A stretch of 64,000 nucleotides of DNA from positions 116,978-180,977 of the forward strand of contig NZ_JANURM010000003.1 of NCBI RefSeq assembly GCF_030249845.1, written 5' to 3'. The notes below the pieces were generated by a model. It was not told the origin of the DNA. It did not search any database and saw nothing but the letters and a program-made list of their open reading frames with translations. Below are positions 1 to 8,805 of the stretch, piece by piece (position 1 is the first letter of the stretch; the number at the start of each line of letters is the position of its first letter). A program made the position numbers and the translations under genes. Origin of the DNA: Campylobacter gastrosuis. Lineage in GTDB: Bacteria > Campylobacterota > Campylobacteria > Campylobacterales > Campylobacteraceae.

Positions 1-1662
1 TTTTGCCACAGCCACGCTTACTGGGTGTTTTGAGGCGTTTGCTAGGGCAAAGATGACATTTAGGTCAAAATTAGTGCTAAAATCATCTACCTTTAAAACA
101 CCCTTTGTGAGTGTGCCAGTCTTATCAAACACGACCACGTCGCACTTTGCAAGGCTTTCAATTATGCTTGATTTTTTAAAGATGATTTTGTTTTTTAGCC
201 CAACGCCAAGTCCGACAAGCGTGCTAACAGGAGTGGCAAGTGCTAAGGCACAAGGACAGGCGATGACAATGACTGAAATGGCGATGATTAGGGCTTTTTC
301 AAGGCTGTTTGCCTCTTGTAAAAACGGAGTGGCAAAGCCAAAACCGCCAAAGAAATTCCAAAAAATAAATGTCAAAATCGCAATAAAAATGATAGTAAGC
401 GAGAATTTTGCCGAGATTTTATTTGCTAGGGTTTGTATTTTTGGCTTTTTAAGGTTTGCATTTTCAAGCATCGTGATAATTTTATTTAGGAGCGAATTTT
501 TAAACTCCGCCCTAGCTTCATACTCAACGTAGCCGTCAAGGCAGATTGAGCCACTCTTTATCGCCATATCGCCACCAAGCGTGATAGGCACGCTCTCGCC
601 GCTAATTAGCGAGTAGTCAAAACTAGCCTCGCCACTTGTAATAACGCCATCAATTAGCACCTTATCTCCGGCTTTTAGTGCGATTATGTCGCCGATTTTT
701 ATCTCATTTATATCTTTTTGGATAAATTTTTCGCCCTGTTTTACCAAGACCTCGCTAATCACCATTGAGCTAAGGCTGTCAATGGTGTCATTTGCACGTT
801 TTTTGCTTAAAATTTCAAGGAATTTACCAGCAAAAACAAAGGTGATAATCATCGCAACCGAGTCAAAATATACCTCGCCCTGACGCGAAAACATCGCCCA
901 CACCGAGTAAATGTAAGCTAAACTAGCGCCCGTTGCAATAAGCATATCCATATTTGGGGTCTTGCTCTTAAAAGCGACCACGTAGCCCCTAAAAAACGCA
1001 CCGCCAGTGTAAAAAAGCACCGGCGTGGCTAGGATAAACTCGGCAAAATTTAAGATATCACGCACGCTCTTATCCATACCCAAAAAGTAGCCAGAGTATT
1101 GTGCGATGGCTATCCACATTATATTCATCACGCAAAATACGCCAACTAGCAGTTTTATGTAAAACTCACGCCGCTTGGCTTCTAAAATCGCCTCATTTCG
1201 CCCAGTGTCATAAGCGTATGCGTTGTAGCCGATTTGGTTGATTTTGTTTAAAATTTCATCTAATTTAACCAGCTCATCGTCCCATAAAATCACGGCTTTG
1301 TTGTTTGTGGCATTTATGCTTACTTCTAAAATTCCATTTAGTGAAAACAGTGCCTTTTCGTTTAGCCAAATGCAAGCCGAGCAGTGAATGCCCTCAATTA
1401 CAAGGCTGATTTTGCAAATCCCATTTTCGTTTTTTACGTAGTTTTTGTATAAATTTTTAATGGCTTCATCGGTCGTTTTTTTAATGTTATTTGCGGGATT
1501 TAGGCTGTTTTTGCCAAGTCTAGCGTAAAACTCATCAAGTCCGTTTGAGTGTAAAATTTCATAGACATTTTGACAGCCCACACAGCAAAATTTTTGTCCA
1601 TTTTGCCCTGTTATCATTGAGTTTTCGTTAAAAGTTAATTTACAATGCGAGCATTTAGCCAT
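1..1662 (-). CDS. ccoI: Copper-translocating P1B-type ATPase, CcoI/FixI-like (3' end outside window)
   Basis: This is an inner-membrane heavy-metal pump, probably the copper exporter/loader used in cbb3 oxidase assembly. It starts at ATG 1662 and reads without a stop to base 1, giving about 554 residues of a protein that is usually near 800. The N terminus carries a cysteine cluster (CSHCK, then CCVGC) followed by a heavy-metal domain with GIHCSACIW, both typical of the CcoI branch. Membrane helices, the actuator SGES loop, the ACPCALALATP metal-binding helix, the phosphorylation site DKTGT and the start of the nucleotide domain (KHPVS) follow in order. The start overlaps the end of rdgB by 8 bp, so the two are probably co-transcribed. 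CcoI is preferred over general CopA because of the N-terminal cluster. Confidence 0.9.
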   Translation of the reverse strand, partial: MAKCSHCKLTFNENSMITGQNGQKFCCVGCQNVYEILHSNGLDEFYARLGKNSLNPANNIKKTTDEAIKNLYKNYVKNENGICKISLVIEGIHCSACIWLNEKALFSLNGILEVSINATNNKAVILWDDELVKLDEILNKINQIGYNAYAYDTGRNEAILEAKRREFYIKLLVGVFCVMNIMWIAIAQYSGYFLGMDKSVRDILNFAEFILATPVLFYTGGAFFRGYVVAFKSKTPNMDMLIATGASLAYIYSVWAMFSRQGEVYFDSVAMIITFVFAGKFLEILSKKRANDTIDSLSSMVISEVLVKQGEKFIQKDINEIKIGDIIALKAGDKVLIDGVITSGEASFDYSLISGESVPITLGGDMAIKSGSICLDGYVEYEARAEFKNSLLNKIITMLENANLKKPKIQTLANKISAKFSLTIIFIAILTFIFWNFFGGFGFATPFLQEANSLEKALIIAISVIVIACPCALALATPVSTLVGLGVGLKNKIIFKKSSIIESLAKCDVVVFDKTGTLTKGVLKVDDFSTNFDLNVIFALANASKHPVSVAVAK

Positions 1663-2272
1663 TAAATCTCTTTTGTAAAAATTTAAGCACGAAACTTGCT
1701 AAATTTAGCCCCTTTGAGCGGTGTGAAATTTCAAGTTTGACGCTATTTTCTAGCTCTCCAATCGTCTTATCAAAGCCATTTGGGATAAACATAAAATCAT
1801 AGCCAAAGCCGTTATCTCCACGCTCATCATTTATCACATCGCCGTGCATAAAGCCGTGCGTGGTGTAGTTGCCAAATTTTGATGAAATAGCGATACAAGC
1901 GGTGTAAAACGCCTTTGTTTTGCTTAAATTTAGTGCATTTAGCTCATCAATTAGCTTTTTTCGGTTTGATTTATCAGTGGCATTTTCGCCGCTAAAACGT
2001 GCTGAATAAATGCCCGGTCTGCCATTAAGCACATTTACGCTAATACCGCTGTCATCGCTTAAAGCGATAAATTCATCGCCAAGCCCCATAGCCTTTATTT
2101 TTTCATAAACAGCCCTTGATTTTATCAGGGCATTTTGCTTAAAACTCGTGCCGTTTTCAATGATTTCAAATGGGGTTAAAATTTCGCTTAATGCGTAAAT
2201 TTCATAACCTTTTAAAAATTCTTTTATCTCTTTTACCTTGTCTTGATTTGACGTTGCTAGAACGATTTTCAC
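1655..2272 (-). CDS. rdgB: XTP/dITP pyrophosphatase (RdgB/HAM1 family)
   Basis: This cytosolic house-cleaning enzyme hydrolyses dITP, XTP and related non-canonical purine nucleotides to monophosphates, keeping them out of DNA and RNA. The 205-residue protein has the usual family length. It shows the N-terminal TSNQDK nucleotide-binding motif, the SDDSG metal/catalytic motif, GRPGIYSARF and GDNGFGYD in the expected order, and ends with the conserved SHR region. It is transcribed leftward, divergently from the MFS gene, with about 98 bp between the starts. It overlaps the downstream P-type ATPase by 8 bp. Confidence 0.95.
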   Translation of the reverse strand: MKIVLATSNQDKVKEIKEFLKGYEIYALSEILTPFEIIENGTSFKQNALIKSRAVYEKIKAMGLGDEFIALSDDSGISVNVLNGRPGIYSARFSGENATDKSNRKKLIDELNALNLSKTKAFYTACIAISSKFGNYTTHGFMHGDVINDERGDNGFGYDFMFIPNGFDKTIGELENSVKLEISHRSKGLNLASFVLKFLQKRFNG

Positions 2273-2338
2273 GGCACTCCCTTTAAAATTTTGGCGTTAA
2301 TTTTATCAAAAAGAAGTTTAATATTTAAAAAAGCGTGT

Positions 2339-2344
2339 TAAAAT
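2339..2344 (+). promoter_or_regulatory. Probable -10 box for the MFS gene
   Basis: TAAAAT preceded by TG with one base between (TGTTAAAAT), the extended -10 form common in Campylobacter, 27 bp upstream of the ATG at 2371. No convincing -35 is seen, which is normal for this group. Confidence 0.5.
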
Positions 2345-2370
2345 TACTACTTTTTTGATAAAGGAATTTT

Positions 2371-3663
2371 ATGTTAAAAAGCGTTTTACCACTTAGTTTT
2401 ATCGTCGCAAACCGATTTTTTGGACTTTTTATCGTCCTGCCAGTGCTTAGCCTTTATGCTTTAAATTTAGAGGGTGCAAATGAGTTTTTGGTGGGAATTT
2501 TAGTCGGTGGATATGCGATTACCCAGATGATTTTTCAGGTGCCTTTTGGGGCGATTTCAGATAAAATCGGCAGAAAAAAGGCGATTGCAATTGGACTTTT
2601 AATCTTTACCTGTGGCTCGGTAATTTGCGGTCTTAGTAGTGATATTTACACGATGATTTTTGGGCGTTTGTTGCAAGGCGTGGGTGCGATTGGAGCGGCG
2701 GCAACGGCGATGATTAGCGACTTTACAAACGAAGAAAACCGCTCAAAAGCGATGGCGATAATGGGCGGATTTATTGGAATTTCATTTTCTGCTTCAATGG
2801 TTTTAAGCCCGATTTTAAGCAAGAGCTGGGGGCTTTCTGGGCTGTTTTATCTAAGCGCGGTATTAAGCATTTTTTGCATTATTTTGCTATTTTTTGCCGT
2901 GCCAAAAGAGCCAAAAATCAGCCACCACGACCCAAAAGTCCCGTTTTTAAAGCTCATTTTTGCTAAGGATTTTTTCATCATCAGCCTTACAAATTTAATG
3001 CAAAAAATGCTTACTAGCATCGCATTTTTAGCAATCCCAATCGTGCTTGTAAATGAGCTTGGCTTTGTTAAAGAAAATTTGTGGCAGGTCTATGTTTTAA
3101 GCACGATTTTTGGCTTTATCGCTATGGGACTTGGCGGATTTTTAGGCGACGGCAGGGGGCTTAGCAAGGCGATTTTGCTCTTTGGCGTGGGGCTTTTTAT
3201 CGTTAGCTACGCATTTTTTAGCCTTTCAAATAACACCGTGCTATTTATCATCGGTGTGGTCGTATTTTTTACTGGATTTAACCTGCACGAGCCGATAATG
3301 CAGTCTTGTGCGAGCAAATTTGTAAAATCAGCACAAAAAGGTGCGGCACTTGGCGTGTTTAACTCGTTTGGATTTTTTGGTAGTTTTGTGGGTGGAATTT
3401 TTGGCGGATTTATGCTTCATCACTACGATATTTACGCACTTGCGATGATTTGTGTGGGGCTTTGTGTAGCGTGGTTTTGTCTGCTTTTAACGATAAAAGA
3501 CCCAAGGGTTTTTAAGACCATTTACTTTTTAAATGGCGAAAATTTAGACGCACTTAACGGCATTAGCGGTGTTTTTGATAAATTTAGCGCTAAAAATGGC
3601 GTTGCGGTTAAGTTTGATAGCACTTTAATAGATGAAGAAAAAATCAGAAATTTGGCTAAATAA
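2371..3663 (+). CDS. Major facilitator superfamily exporter, YajR-like
   Basis: This is a 12-helix inner-membrane proton-driven transporter, probably a drug or metabolite exporter; the substrate cannot be read from sequence. The 430-residue protein has the MFS motif A between helices 2 and 3 (GAISDKIGRKK). A motif-C-like glycine-rich helix is also present. After the last helix there is a soluble tail of about 50 residues (from about residue 380) ending in VAVKFDSTLIDEEKIRNL. It resembles the small ferredoxin-like YAM domain of E. coli YajR. Its stop codon shares a base with the ATG of the following acetyltransferase gene, suggesting translational coupling. Confidence 0.85.
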   Translation: MLKSVLPLSFIVANRFFGLFIVLPVLSLYALNLEGANEFLVGILVGGYAITQMIFQVPFGAISDKIGRKKAIAIGLLIFTCGSVICGLSSDIYTMIFGRLLQGVGAIGAAATAMISDFTNEENRSKAMAIMGGFIGISFSASMVLSPILSKSWGLSGLFYLSAVLSIFCIILLFFAVPKEPKISHHDPKVPFLKLIFAKDFFIISLTNLMQKMLTSIAFLAIPIVLVNELGFVKENLWQVYVLSTIFGFIAMGLGGFLGDGRGLSKAILLFGVGLFIVSYAFFSLSNNTVLFIIGVVVFFTGFNLHEPIMQSCASKFVKSAQKGAALGVFNSFGFFGSFVGGIFGGFMLHHYDIYALAMICVGLCVAWFCLLLTIKDPRVFKTIYFLNGENLDALNGISGVFDKFSAKNGVAVKFDSTLIDEEKIRNLAK

Positions 3664-4119
3664 TGTATGAATTTATAAATTTTACCGATTTAGATGATGT
3701 CCAAAAAGAGATGATTTTTAGGTGGCGAAACGATGAAAGGGTCGCTAAATTTATGATACACAAAGCGATTGGCTGGGACGAGCATTTAAAATTTTTAAAT
3801 GATTTAAAAACAAAAAGTAACAAGCAATACTTCTTAATCAAAAATGGGGGGGGGGTATGTCGGCGTGATTGATTTTGTAAATATTAGCAAAAACGCTTGT
3901 GAATTTGGGATTTATGCAAATCCAGAGCTAAAATCGCAGGGCAAAATTTTAATGGAGCTGATGATTAATCACGCTAAAAACGCACTTTGCGTAAAACAAA
4001 TCAAAGGCTACGCTTATAATTTTAATCAAAAAGCCATAGCCTTGTATGAGAAATTTGGCTTTAAACTCACGGCAAGAGATAGCGAATTTACACACTTTTG
4101 CCTTGATTTAGAGCATTAA
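3663..4119 (+). CDS. pseH: PseH-like GNAT N-acetyltransferase, phase-variable and OFF in this sequence
   Basis: PseH acetylates UDP-4-amino-4,6-dideoxy-AltNAc in pseudaminic acid synthesis, the sugar that decorates Campylobacter flagellin. The first 61 codons (FRWRN, EHLKFLNDLK, QYFLI) lead into a run of ten G at 3846-3855. With ten G the frame runs into a stop at 3870-3872. The rest of the GNAT domain (YVGVIDFVNIS, CEFGIYANPELKSQGKILM, ALYEKFGF) lies in the +1 frame and ends at 4119. With nine or twelve G the frames join to give a protein of about 151 residues. The N-terminal wording closely matches C. jejuni PseH as I remember it. No other pse genes are in the window. The 3' end overlaps moeA tail-to-tail by 12 bp. 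Confidence 0.8.
3846..3855 (+). repeat. Poly-G tract (G10), contingency switch in pseH-like gene
   Basis: Ten consecutive G inside the coding sequence. The reading frame is restored when the count is a multiple of three (G9, G12), so the present G10 is the OFF state. Confidence 0.9.
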
Positions 4120-5298
4120 AAGCACACGGACTTTTTCGCCTTTTTTGATAAATTTTTGCTCTTTTGGCACGACTAGGAGTGCTGCTTGGTTGGTTAAATT
4201 ATTTACAATCGCCGAGCTACCTAGCTTTTTGCCACGTAAATTTGCGTATAAAACGCCATTTTTATGCTCTAAATTGACAGCACTAAATTCCAAAAATGGC
4301 GAGCGTTTTTCGTAATCCTCATCTAAAATTGCCGTTAAATACGGCTCATCTTGCAAAAACCACGTATTTAAAAGCACCCTGAGAAAAAGCACACACATAA
4401 CCATAGCGGAGTATGGGAAGCCGGGCAAGGCAAAGATGTATTTTTCGCCAGATTTTGCGATTTTTATGTGTCTGCCGGGTTTTATATCGGCACCATTTAT
4501 AATGATATTAAACTCATCTTTTAACGCAATTTTAACAAAATCATAATCGCCCATACTAACGCCACCAGTTGTTAGCAAAATGTCAGCTCCTTTTAGTGCG
4601 TTGATTATAGCTTCTTTGACAGCGTTTGGCTCATCTTTTGTGATCGGCATAATGATAGCATCAGCACCCATTTTTTGTGCCATACAAGCAAGTGCTACGT
4701 GATTTGAGCTGTGAATTTGTGCATCGTTTTCAAGCGGTTCGCCAAGGTCTTTTATCTCGCTGCCAGTGGCTAAAATTGCGATTTTTGGCTTTATAAAAAC
4801 CGAGATGAAAAACAGCCCAAGCTCGGCTAAAAGTGCGATTTCAGCATAGTTTAGCTTAGTGCCTTTTTTGATTAAAATCTCGCCTTTTTTGTAGCTTTCG
4901 CCCACCTGCCTAACCGCAAAACCCTTAGCCACTGGCTTTTTAATTAGTATTTTTTGCCCTAAAACCTCCACATTTTCAACTGGCACGAGCGTGTCGGTAT
5001 CATCGCTCATCAATGAGCCAGTAAAGGTCTTAACGCACTCATTTTCATTTAAAAATAGCTTTTTATCGCTGCCAGCTGGTAGTGATGCGACTAAATTTAG
5101 CTCACTTTGAGCGTTAAATTTAAACGCATAGCCGTCCATTGCAGAGACTGGTTTTGCTGGGTAGTTATCATTTGCGATGACATCAAATGCAATGTGCCTA
5201 TCAAGGGCATTTGTAAGCGCTACTTTCTCAACTCTATCCCACAAAATGGCGTTTTGCTTTAAAATTTTAAGGCACTCATCATAGCTTTGTAAATTCAT
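4108..5298 (-). CDS. moeA: Molybdopterin molybdenumtransferase MoeA
   Basis: MoeA inserts molybdate into adenylated molybdopterin, the last step of molybdenum cofactor synthesis in the cytosol. The 396-residue protein has the family motifs AMDGYAF, PVENVE, VRQVGES, TGSEI, TTGGVSMGDYDFV and ALPGFP in order, and the C-terminal domain IV follows. It is the last gene of the leftward moaD-moaE-moeA set, starting 2 bases after the moaE stop. The partner adenylyltransferase mog lies apart at 38402. These enzymes would serve Campylobacter molybdoenzymes such as periplasmic nitrate reductase and formate dehydrogenase, none of which are in this window. Confidence 0.95.
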   Translation of the reverse strand: MNLQSYDECLKILKQNAILWDRVEKVALTNALDRHIAFDVIANDNYPAKPVSAMDGYAFKFNAQSELNLVASLPAGSDKKLFLNENECVKTFTGSLMSDDTDTLVPVENVEVLGQKILIKKPVAKGFAVRQVGESYKKGEILIKKGTKLNYAEIALLAELGLFFISVFIKPKIAILATGSEIKDLGEPLENDAQIHSSNHVALACMAQKMGADAIIMPITKDEPNAVKEAIINALKGADILLTTGGVSMGDYDFVKIALKDEFNIIINGADIKPGRHIKIAKSGEKYIFALPGFPYSAMVMCVLFLRVLLNTWFLQDEPYLTAILDEDYEKRSPFLEFSAVNLEHKNGVLYANLRGKKLGSSAIVNNLTNQAALLVVPKEQKFIKKGEKVRVLLML

Positions 5299-5300
5299 CT

Positions 5301-5741
5301 TTAATCCTTGCTTAAAATTCCCGCATTTGGTAGCTTTTGCGAGCGTTCTTTGGCGTAAATTCTCACGCCGTTTTTAACATCATACTTCCAAATCGGAGCG
5401 TTCGCCTTAAAATCCTCAACAAATTCGTTAATCAGTCTTAACGCAACCTTTCGCTTCGGGCTTAAAACCCCTGCGATATAGGAGCTTTCGCCGACTTTGA
5501 CGTCGCCTTTTGAGTGAGCGAAAAAGACCTTTGCGTTTTGGCTTTTTGCTATATCCTGCCACGAATTTAGCCATTTTTGCAAAAGCGGTTCGTAAATATC
5601 AAAGCTAAGCGCCTCAATGCCGTCCTCGCCCCTAACAATGCCTACGAATGTGATTAAAGCGCCGCAATTTTGGCTAACGCTCTCCTTGTGCCATTGATTA
5701 AAAATCGCACAAACATCTAAACTGCCATCGTAAATTTGCAT
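5301..5741 (-). CDS. moaE: Molybdopterin synthase catalytic subunit MoaE
   Basis: MoaE is the large subunit of molybdopterin synthase, which converts precursor Z (cPMP) to molybdopterin using sulphur carried on MoaD. The 146-residue protein is of normal length. It shows the family segments ALITFVGIVR, IYEPLL, AHSKGDVKVGESS and the C-terminal IWKYD, whose lysine belongs to the active-site region. It sits directly between moaD (1-base gap) and moeA (2-base gap) on the minus strand, so the three are almost certainly one transcript. Confidence 0.93.
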   Translation of the reverse strand: MQIYDGSLDVCAIFNQWHKESVSQNCGALITFVGIVRGEDGIEALSFDIYEPLLQKWLNSWQDIAKSQNAKVFFAHSKGDVKVGESSYIAGVLSPKRKVALRLINEFVEDFKANAPIWKYDVKNGVRIYAKERSQKLPNAGILSKD

Positions 5742-5742
5742 C

Positions 5743-5964
5743 TTAACCCCCGCAAACCGGTGCTAAAAGCACGACCCTATCGCCGTCTTTTAATGGCGTG
5801 TCAATGCTAGAAACAAGCTCGTCATTTACTGCCACACCGCAATCTTTTAACCAAATTTTAAGGCTCTCATCTTGGTTTAAAATCTCTTTTAACTCGCTCA
5901 AATTTGAAACGTCTAACTCCAAATTTTGCCTATTTATCGGCCCTAAAAACTCAACTTTTACCAT
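5743..5964 (-). CDS. moaD: Molybdopterin synthase sulphur carrier subunit MoaD
   Basis: This is a small ubiquitin-like sulphur carrier of 73 residues. Its C terminus is the required Gly-Gly (PVCGG), which is thiocarboxylated and delivers sulphur to precursor Z in complex with MoaE. It is the first gene of the leftward moaD-moaE-moeA operon and is divergent from cdtA, with about 195 bp of AT-rich DNA between. The start ATG 5964 has AAAGGATAAAA upstream, a normal Campylobacter ribosome site. Confidence 0.93.
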   Translation of the reverse strand: MVKVEFLGPINRQNLELDVSNLSELKEILNQDESLKIWLKDCGVAVNDELVSSIDTPLKDGDRVVLLAPVCGG

Positions 5965-6158
5965 TTTTATCCTTTGAAATTTTGCGTGATTTTAGCATAT
6001 TAATCTTTTAGAAGTTATAATTTTAAAGGTTTAATTAGCTTTTAAAATATTAAAATCAAAATATTAATATCACATAATTTATACGCAATTAAGTCAATTT
6101 TTGTTACCATAAAAAAACTTATTTTTAATAATTTATAAACAAATTTAAAAGGAGATAG

Positions 6159-6839
6159 ATGAAGAGATTAATTTTTATGCTGATAATGCCTTTGTTTTTT
6201 ATATCTTGTGCGTCGGTTAGTAAGCCTTATATGCCACCTATAAAAGATGAAAACGCCCAAAAAGAGGCGATTTTTCATAGCGGTTTGCTAAATAAAAAGG
6301 ATTTATCAAACGGCATAATAAACGAGCCGCAAAATGGCAAGCCAAATTTATCTTTAAGACCTATTACTGGTTCAAAATCAGCACCCCTAACGATAATCAA
6401 CCCCTACGGCTCATCAATCACCGTTTGGGCGTTAGCTCCGGGCAATTGGCTTTGGGGCTACACGCTAGATAGCTCAAAGGACTTTGGCGACGCAAGGACG
6501 TGGCAGGTGCTAAATCTTGGCAGCGACATCGTCTTAATTAGCAATTTATTGACAAAAAACTGCATTCACGATGAGGGCAACGGTATCACTCACAGACCCT
6601 GTGATATCAATAACAAATCCCAGCAGTGGCAGTTGTTTGCTATGGATAACGGCGCCGTTCAGCTAAAATCAACGGCCTCTGGCAAGTGCATTAGGACTGA
6701 ATTTGGGCTTCTTGTGGAGGCGGACAGATATTTTAGCATTACGATGGAGCCTTGCTCGTTTAAGCCAAACATAGACCAGCAGTGGATTTTTGTCCCAGAA
6801 GCGGCGGTTACGGCGCCACTTTTAGGAGGTAGGCAGTGA
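6159..6839 (+). CDS. cdtA: Cytolethal distending toxin subunit A
   Basis: CdtA is a receptor-binding subunit of the tripartite genotoxin that delivers CdtB to host cells. The 226-residue protein has an N-terminal lipoprotein signal with a lipobox at FFISC (Cys 17). The lectin part is a ricin-type beta-trefoil with SQQWQLF, GKCIRT and DQQWIF (QxW repeats) and paired cysteines. A strong ribosome site (AAGGAG) precedes ATG 6159. The last 4 bases overlap the GTG start of cdtB. The operon is complete and open, and there is no visible mobile element next to it. Confidence 0.93.
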   Translation: MKRLIFMLIMPLFFISCASVSKPYMPPIKDENAQKEAIFHSGLLNKKDLSNGIINEPQNGKPNLSLRPITGSKSAPLTIINPYGSSITVWALAPGNWLWGYTLDSSKDFGDARTWQVLNLGSDIVLISNLLTKNCIHDEGNGITHRPCDINNKSQQWQLFAMDNGAVQLKSTASGKCIRTEFGLLVEADRYFSITMEPCSFKPNIDQQWIFVPEAAVTAPLLGGRQ

Positions 6840-7657
6840 AAATTTTAATAGCTTTTTTAATCAGCCTAAGTGCGCTTTTTGGCGTGATTGATGATTTTAA
6901 GACAGCCACTTGGAATATGCAAGGTTCAAGCGCAAGCAGCGAGGCTAAGTGGAGCATTAGCGTAACTCAGATGTTTTCAGGTGCAAACGGCATTGACGTC
7001 CTTGCCATTCAAGAAGCCGGGACTTTGCCGGTTACAGCTTTGCCTACTGGCAGGGAATTTAGATTTGCTGGAATTTCAATTGAAGTAACGGAGCACGTTT
7101 GGAATATCGGCACACGTTTGCGTCCAGATCTTATCTTTATTTATTACGCTCAAACCGACCTTGGCGGCAATAGGGTAAATTTAGCCATCGCTAGCAGAAG
7201 ACAAGCCGACGAGGTGTTTTTACTCCCGCCTCCGACCACCGCTTCAAGACCGATGCTTGGCATTCGCATAAATAACGACGCATTTTTTAACATCCACGCC
7301 CTAGCCACCGGCGGACCTGACGCTTCGGCTATCGTGCATAACATAGACCTATTTTTTCAAAGCTCGCCGACCCTAGCTAATACGAACTGGATAATAATGG
7401 GCGATTTTAACAGGGAGCCCGGCGAACTGCTTAGTTCGTTTGAGCTCGCTTTAAGGCTAAGGACTAGGATTATTACAAATAATGCGATCACGCAAATTAG
7501 TGCGAGACGGACGCTAGATTACGCAATAGTAGGCAACTCAAACCGCGCCGTAGTCCCAGCCCCACTGCCGCCTATCTCGGCTAGCACCTTTTTTAGCGGT
7601 TTTAGAACCCACATCGCAAGCGATCACTTCCCTGTAACATTTAGGAGATTTCCATGA
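6836..7657 (+). CDS. cdtB: Cytolethal distending toxin subunit B (DNase I-like genotoxin)
   Basis: CdtB is the active subunit, a nuclease of the DNase I/endonuclease-exonuclease-phosphatase fold that enters the host nucleus and causes DNA damage and G2 arrest. The protein is 273 residues from a GTG start. It has a Sec signal peptide (about residues 1-16). Family landmarks are all present: ATWNMQG near the N terminus, GGNRVNLAI, FNIHALATGG (catalytic His), IIMGDFNREP (Asp/Asn) and the C-terminal SDHFPV (Asp-His pair). No key residue appears lost, so an active enzyme is expected. It overlaps cdtA and cdtC by 4 bp each. Confidence 0.95.
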   Translation: MKILIAFLISLSALFGVIDDFKTATWNMQGSSASSEAKWSISVTQMFSGANGIDVLAIQEAGTLPVTALPTGREFRFAGISIEVTEHVWNIGTRLRPDLIFIYYAQTDLGGNRVNLAIASRRQADEVFLLPPPTTASRPMLGIRINNDAFFNIHALATGGPDASAIVHNIDLFFQSSPTLANTNWIIMGDFNREPGELLSSFELALRLRTRIITNNAITQISARRTLDYAIVGNSNRAVVPAPLPPISASTFFSGFRTHIASDHFPVTFRRFP

Positions 7658-8382
7658 TAAAAAGAGCGTTTTTAACGATATTTGCCCTAGTTTTGCTAAG
7701 CGGGTGTGTTTCTAAACCCAAAATTTTACAGCTAGATAGCTCAGGCGGTTTTGCAGGAGATATAAGCAAGGCGCCAGATGAAAAACGAGCGCCAGATAGG
7801 ATAAAAGTCGCGCTAGGCGATAAAAAAGAGCTTGTAAGATTAAGAAATTCATCAAATAACGCCGTTGATGCCTTTACCCTACCACTTAGCCTAAGGTCGC
7901 TTGATACGGGCTTGCCGTTGGTTGTAAATTTTAATCAACAAAATGAAACGTTTAATTACAATTTAAGAGAGGTTAAAGCCTTTGACCCAAATATCATAAA
8001 TGAGATTAAAAAGGTTGATAATTTTAGATTTTTAAAGCTTGAATACGTGCAATTTACATCGGCTACAAATATTGATATGTGCCTAGCCATTGATGAGAGC
8101 GGATTTTTTACCCTAAAAAGCTGTGCCGAGGACTTAAATAAAAAGAAATTTGAGACCGTTTATCAGCTCATACCTTTATTAAGCGACGCTGTGGAGATAA
8201 GGTCGCTCGTTTTAGGCGGCGGCGAGTGCATTAGCACCTTTGTAAATCCAAATTTAGAGCCTTGGCAAAGGGTCGGAATTTTAAAGTGTGAGCTAAGAGA
8301 GGGATATGGAGTGAAAACGCCTAAATTATGGGCTATTATGCCTGAAATCAGAGAGGCTAAGATACTAACGCCGATTGATTGA
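7654..8382 (+). CDS. cdtC: Cytolethal distending toxin subunit C
   Basis: CdtC is the second ricin-like subunit that, with CdtA, binds the host membrane and carries CdtB. The 242-residue protein has a signal sequence with a lipobox-like LLSGC (Cys 18), so it may also be lipidated. The body has a degenerate trefoil with MCLAID, TLKSCAED and GGECIST where the cysteine pairs fall. Assignment rests on position as well as sequence, since CdtC is the least conserved subunit. The glycan cluster begins only 21 bp downstream, in a much more AT-rich style. Confidence 0.9.
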   Translation: MIKRAFLTIFALVLLSGCVSKPKILQLDSSGGFAGDISKAPDEKRAPDRIKVALGDKKELVRLRNSSNNAVDAFTLPLSLRSLDTGLPLVVNFNQQNETFNYNLREVKAFDPNIINEIKKVDNFRFLKLEYVQFTSATNIDMCLAIDESGFFTLKSCAEDLNKKKFETVYQLIPLLSDAVEIRSLVLGGGECISTFVNPNLEPWQRVGILKCELREGYGVKTPKLWAIMPEIREAKILTPID

Positions 8383-8403
8383 TGTTTATAAGTAGGAGTT
8401 ATA

Positions 8404-8802
8404 ATGAAAAATTTAATAATAGATTTAGATGGTACAATTACAATAGATAGTGATTTAGAATACTCGTGTAAGCAAATAAATACACAAGTTGTAAATCAGT
8501 TAAAAAAATATAAAGAAATGGGGTTTAAGATTACTATATACACAAGTCGTAATATGAAAACTTTTAATGGTAATCTAGGTAAAATAAATGTAGAAACATT
8601 GCCAAATATTTTAAAATGGCTAGATTCTAATAAAGTGCCTTATGATGAGGTTATTGTCGGTAAGCCTTGGTGTGGAACAGAGGGGTTTTATGTTGATGAT
8701 AGAGCTATTAGACCTAGTGAATTTGCTACTTTAAGCTATGATGAGATAAAGAATTTGTTGGGTATTAACTTACAAGATAGTGATAATATTGCTAGGGAGT
8801 GA
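8404..8802 (+). CDS. HAD-family phosphatase, EcbF/BcbF capsule type
   Basis: This cytosolic sugar-phosphate or alkyl-phosphate phosphatase is of the small C0-cap HAD type found in capsule loci (EcbF of A. pleuropneumoniae, BcbF of Pasteurella). The protein has 132 residues. Motif I is IIDLDGT (nucleophile Asp 7, acid/base Asp 9), motif II is IYTSRNM, the lysine motif is IVGKPWCG and motif IV is YVDDRAI. A ribosome site TAGGAG lies before ATG 8404. It is followed by 3 bases and then the phase-variable nucleotidyltransferase gene, so the two are probably functionally coupled. The substrate is not known from sequence. Confidence 0.85.
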   Translation: MKNLIIDLDGTITIDSDLEYSCKQINTQVVNQLKKYKEMGFKITIYTSRNMKTFNGNLGKINVETLPNILKWLDSNKVPYDEVIVGKPWCGTEGFYVDDRAIRPSEFATLSYDEIKNLLGINLQDSDNIARE

Positions 8803-8805
8803 TTA

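Noticed and set aside
53..883. Two plus-strand open frames opposite the P-type ATPase gene
   Set aside because: The minus strand has continuous P-type ATPase motifs here; the plus frames are low-complexity shadows.
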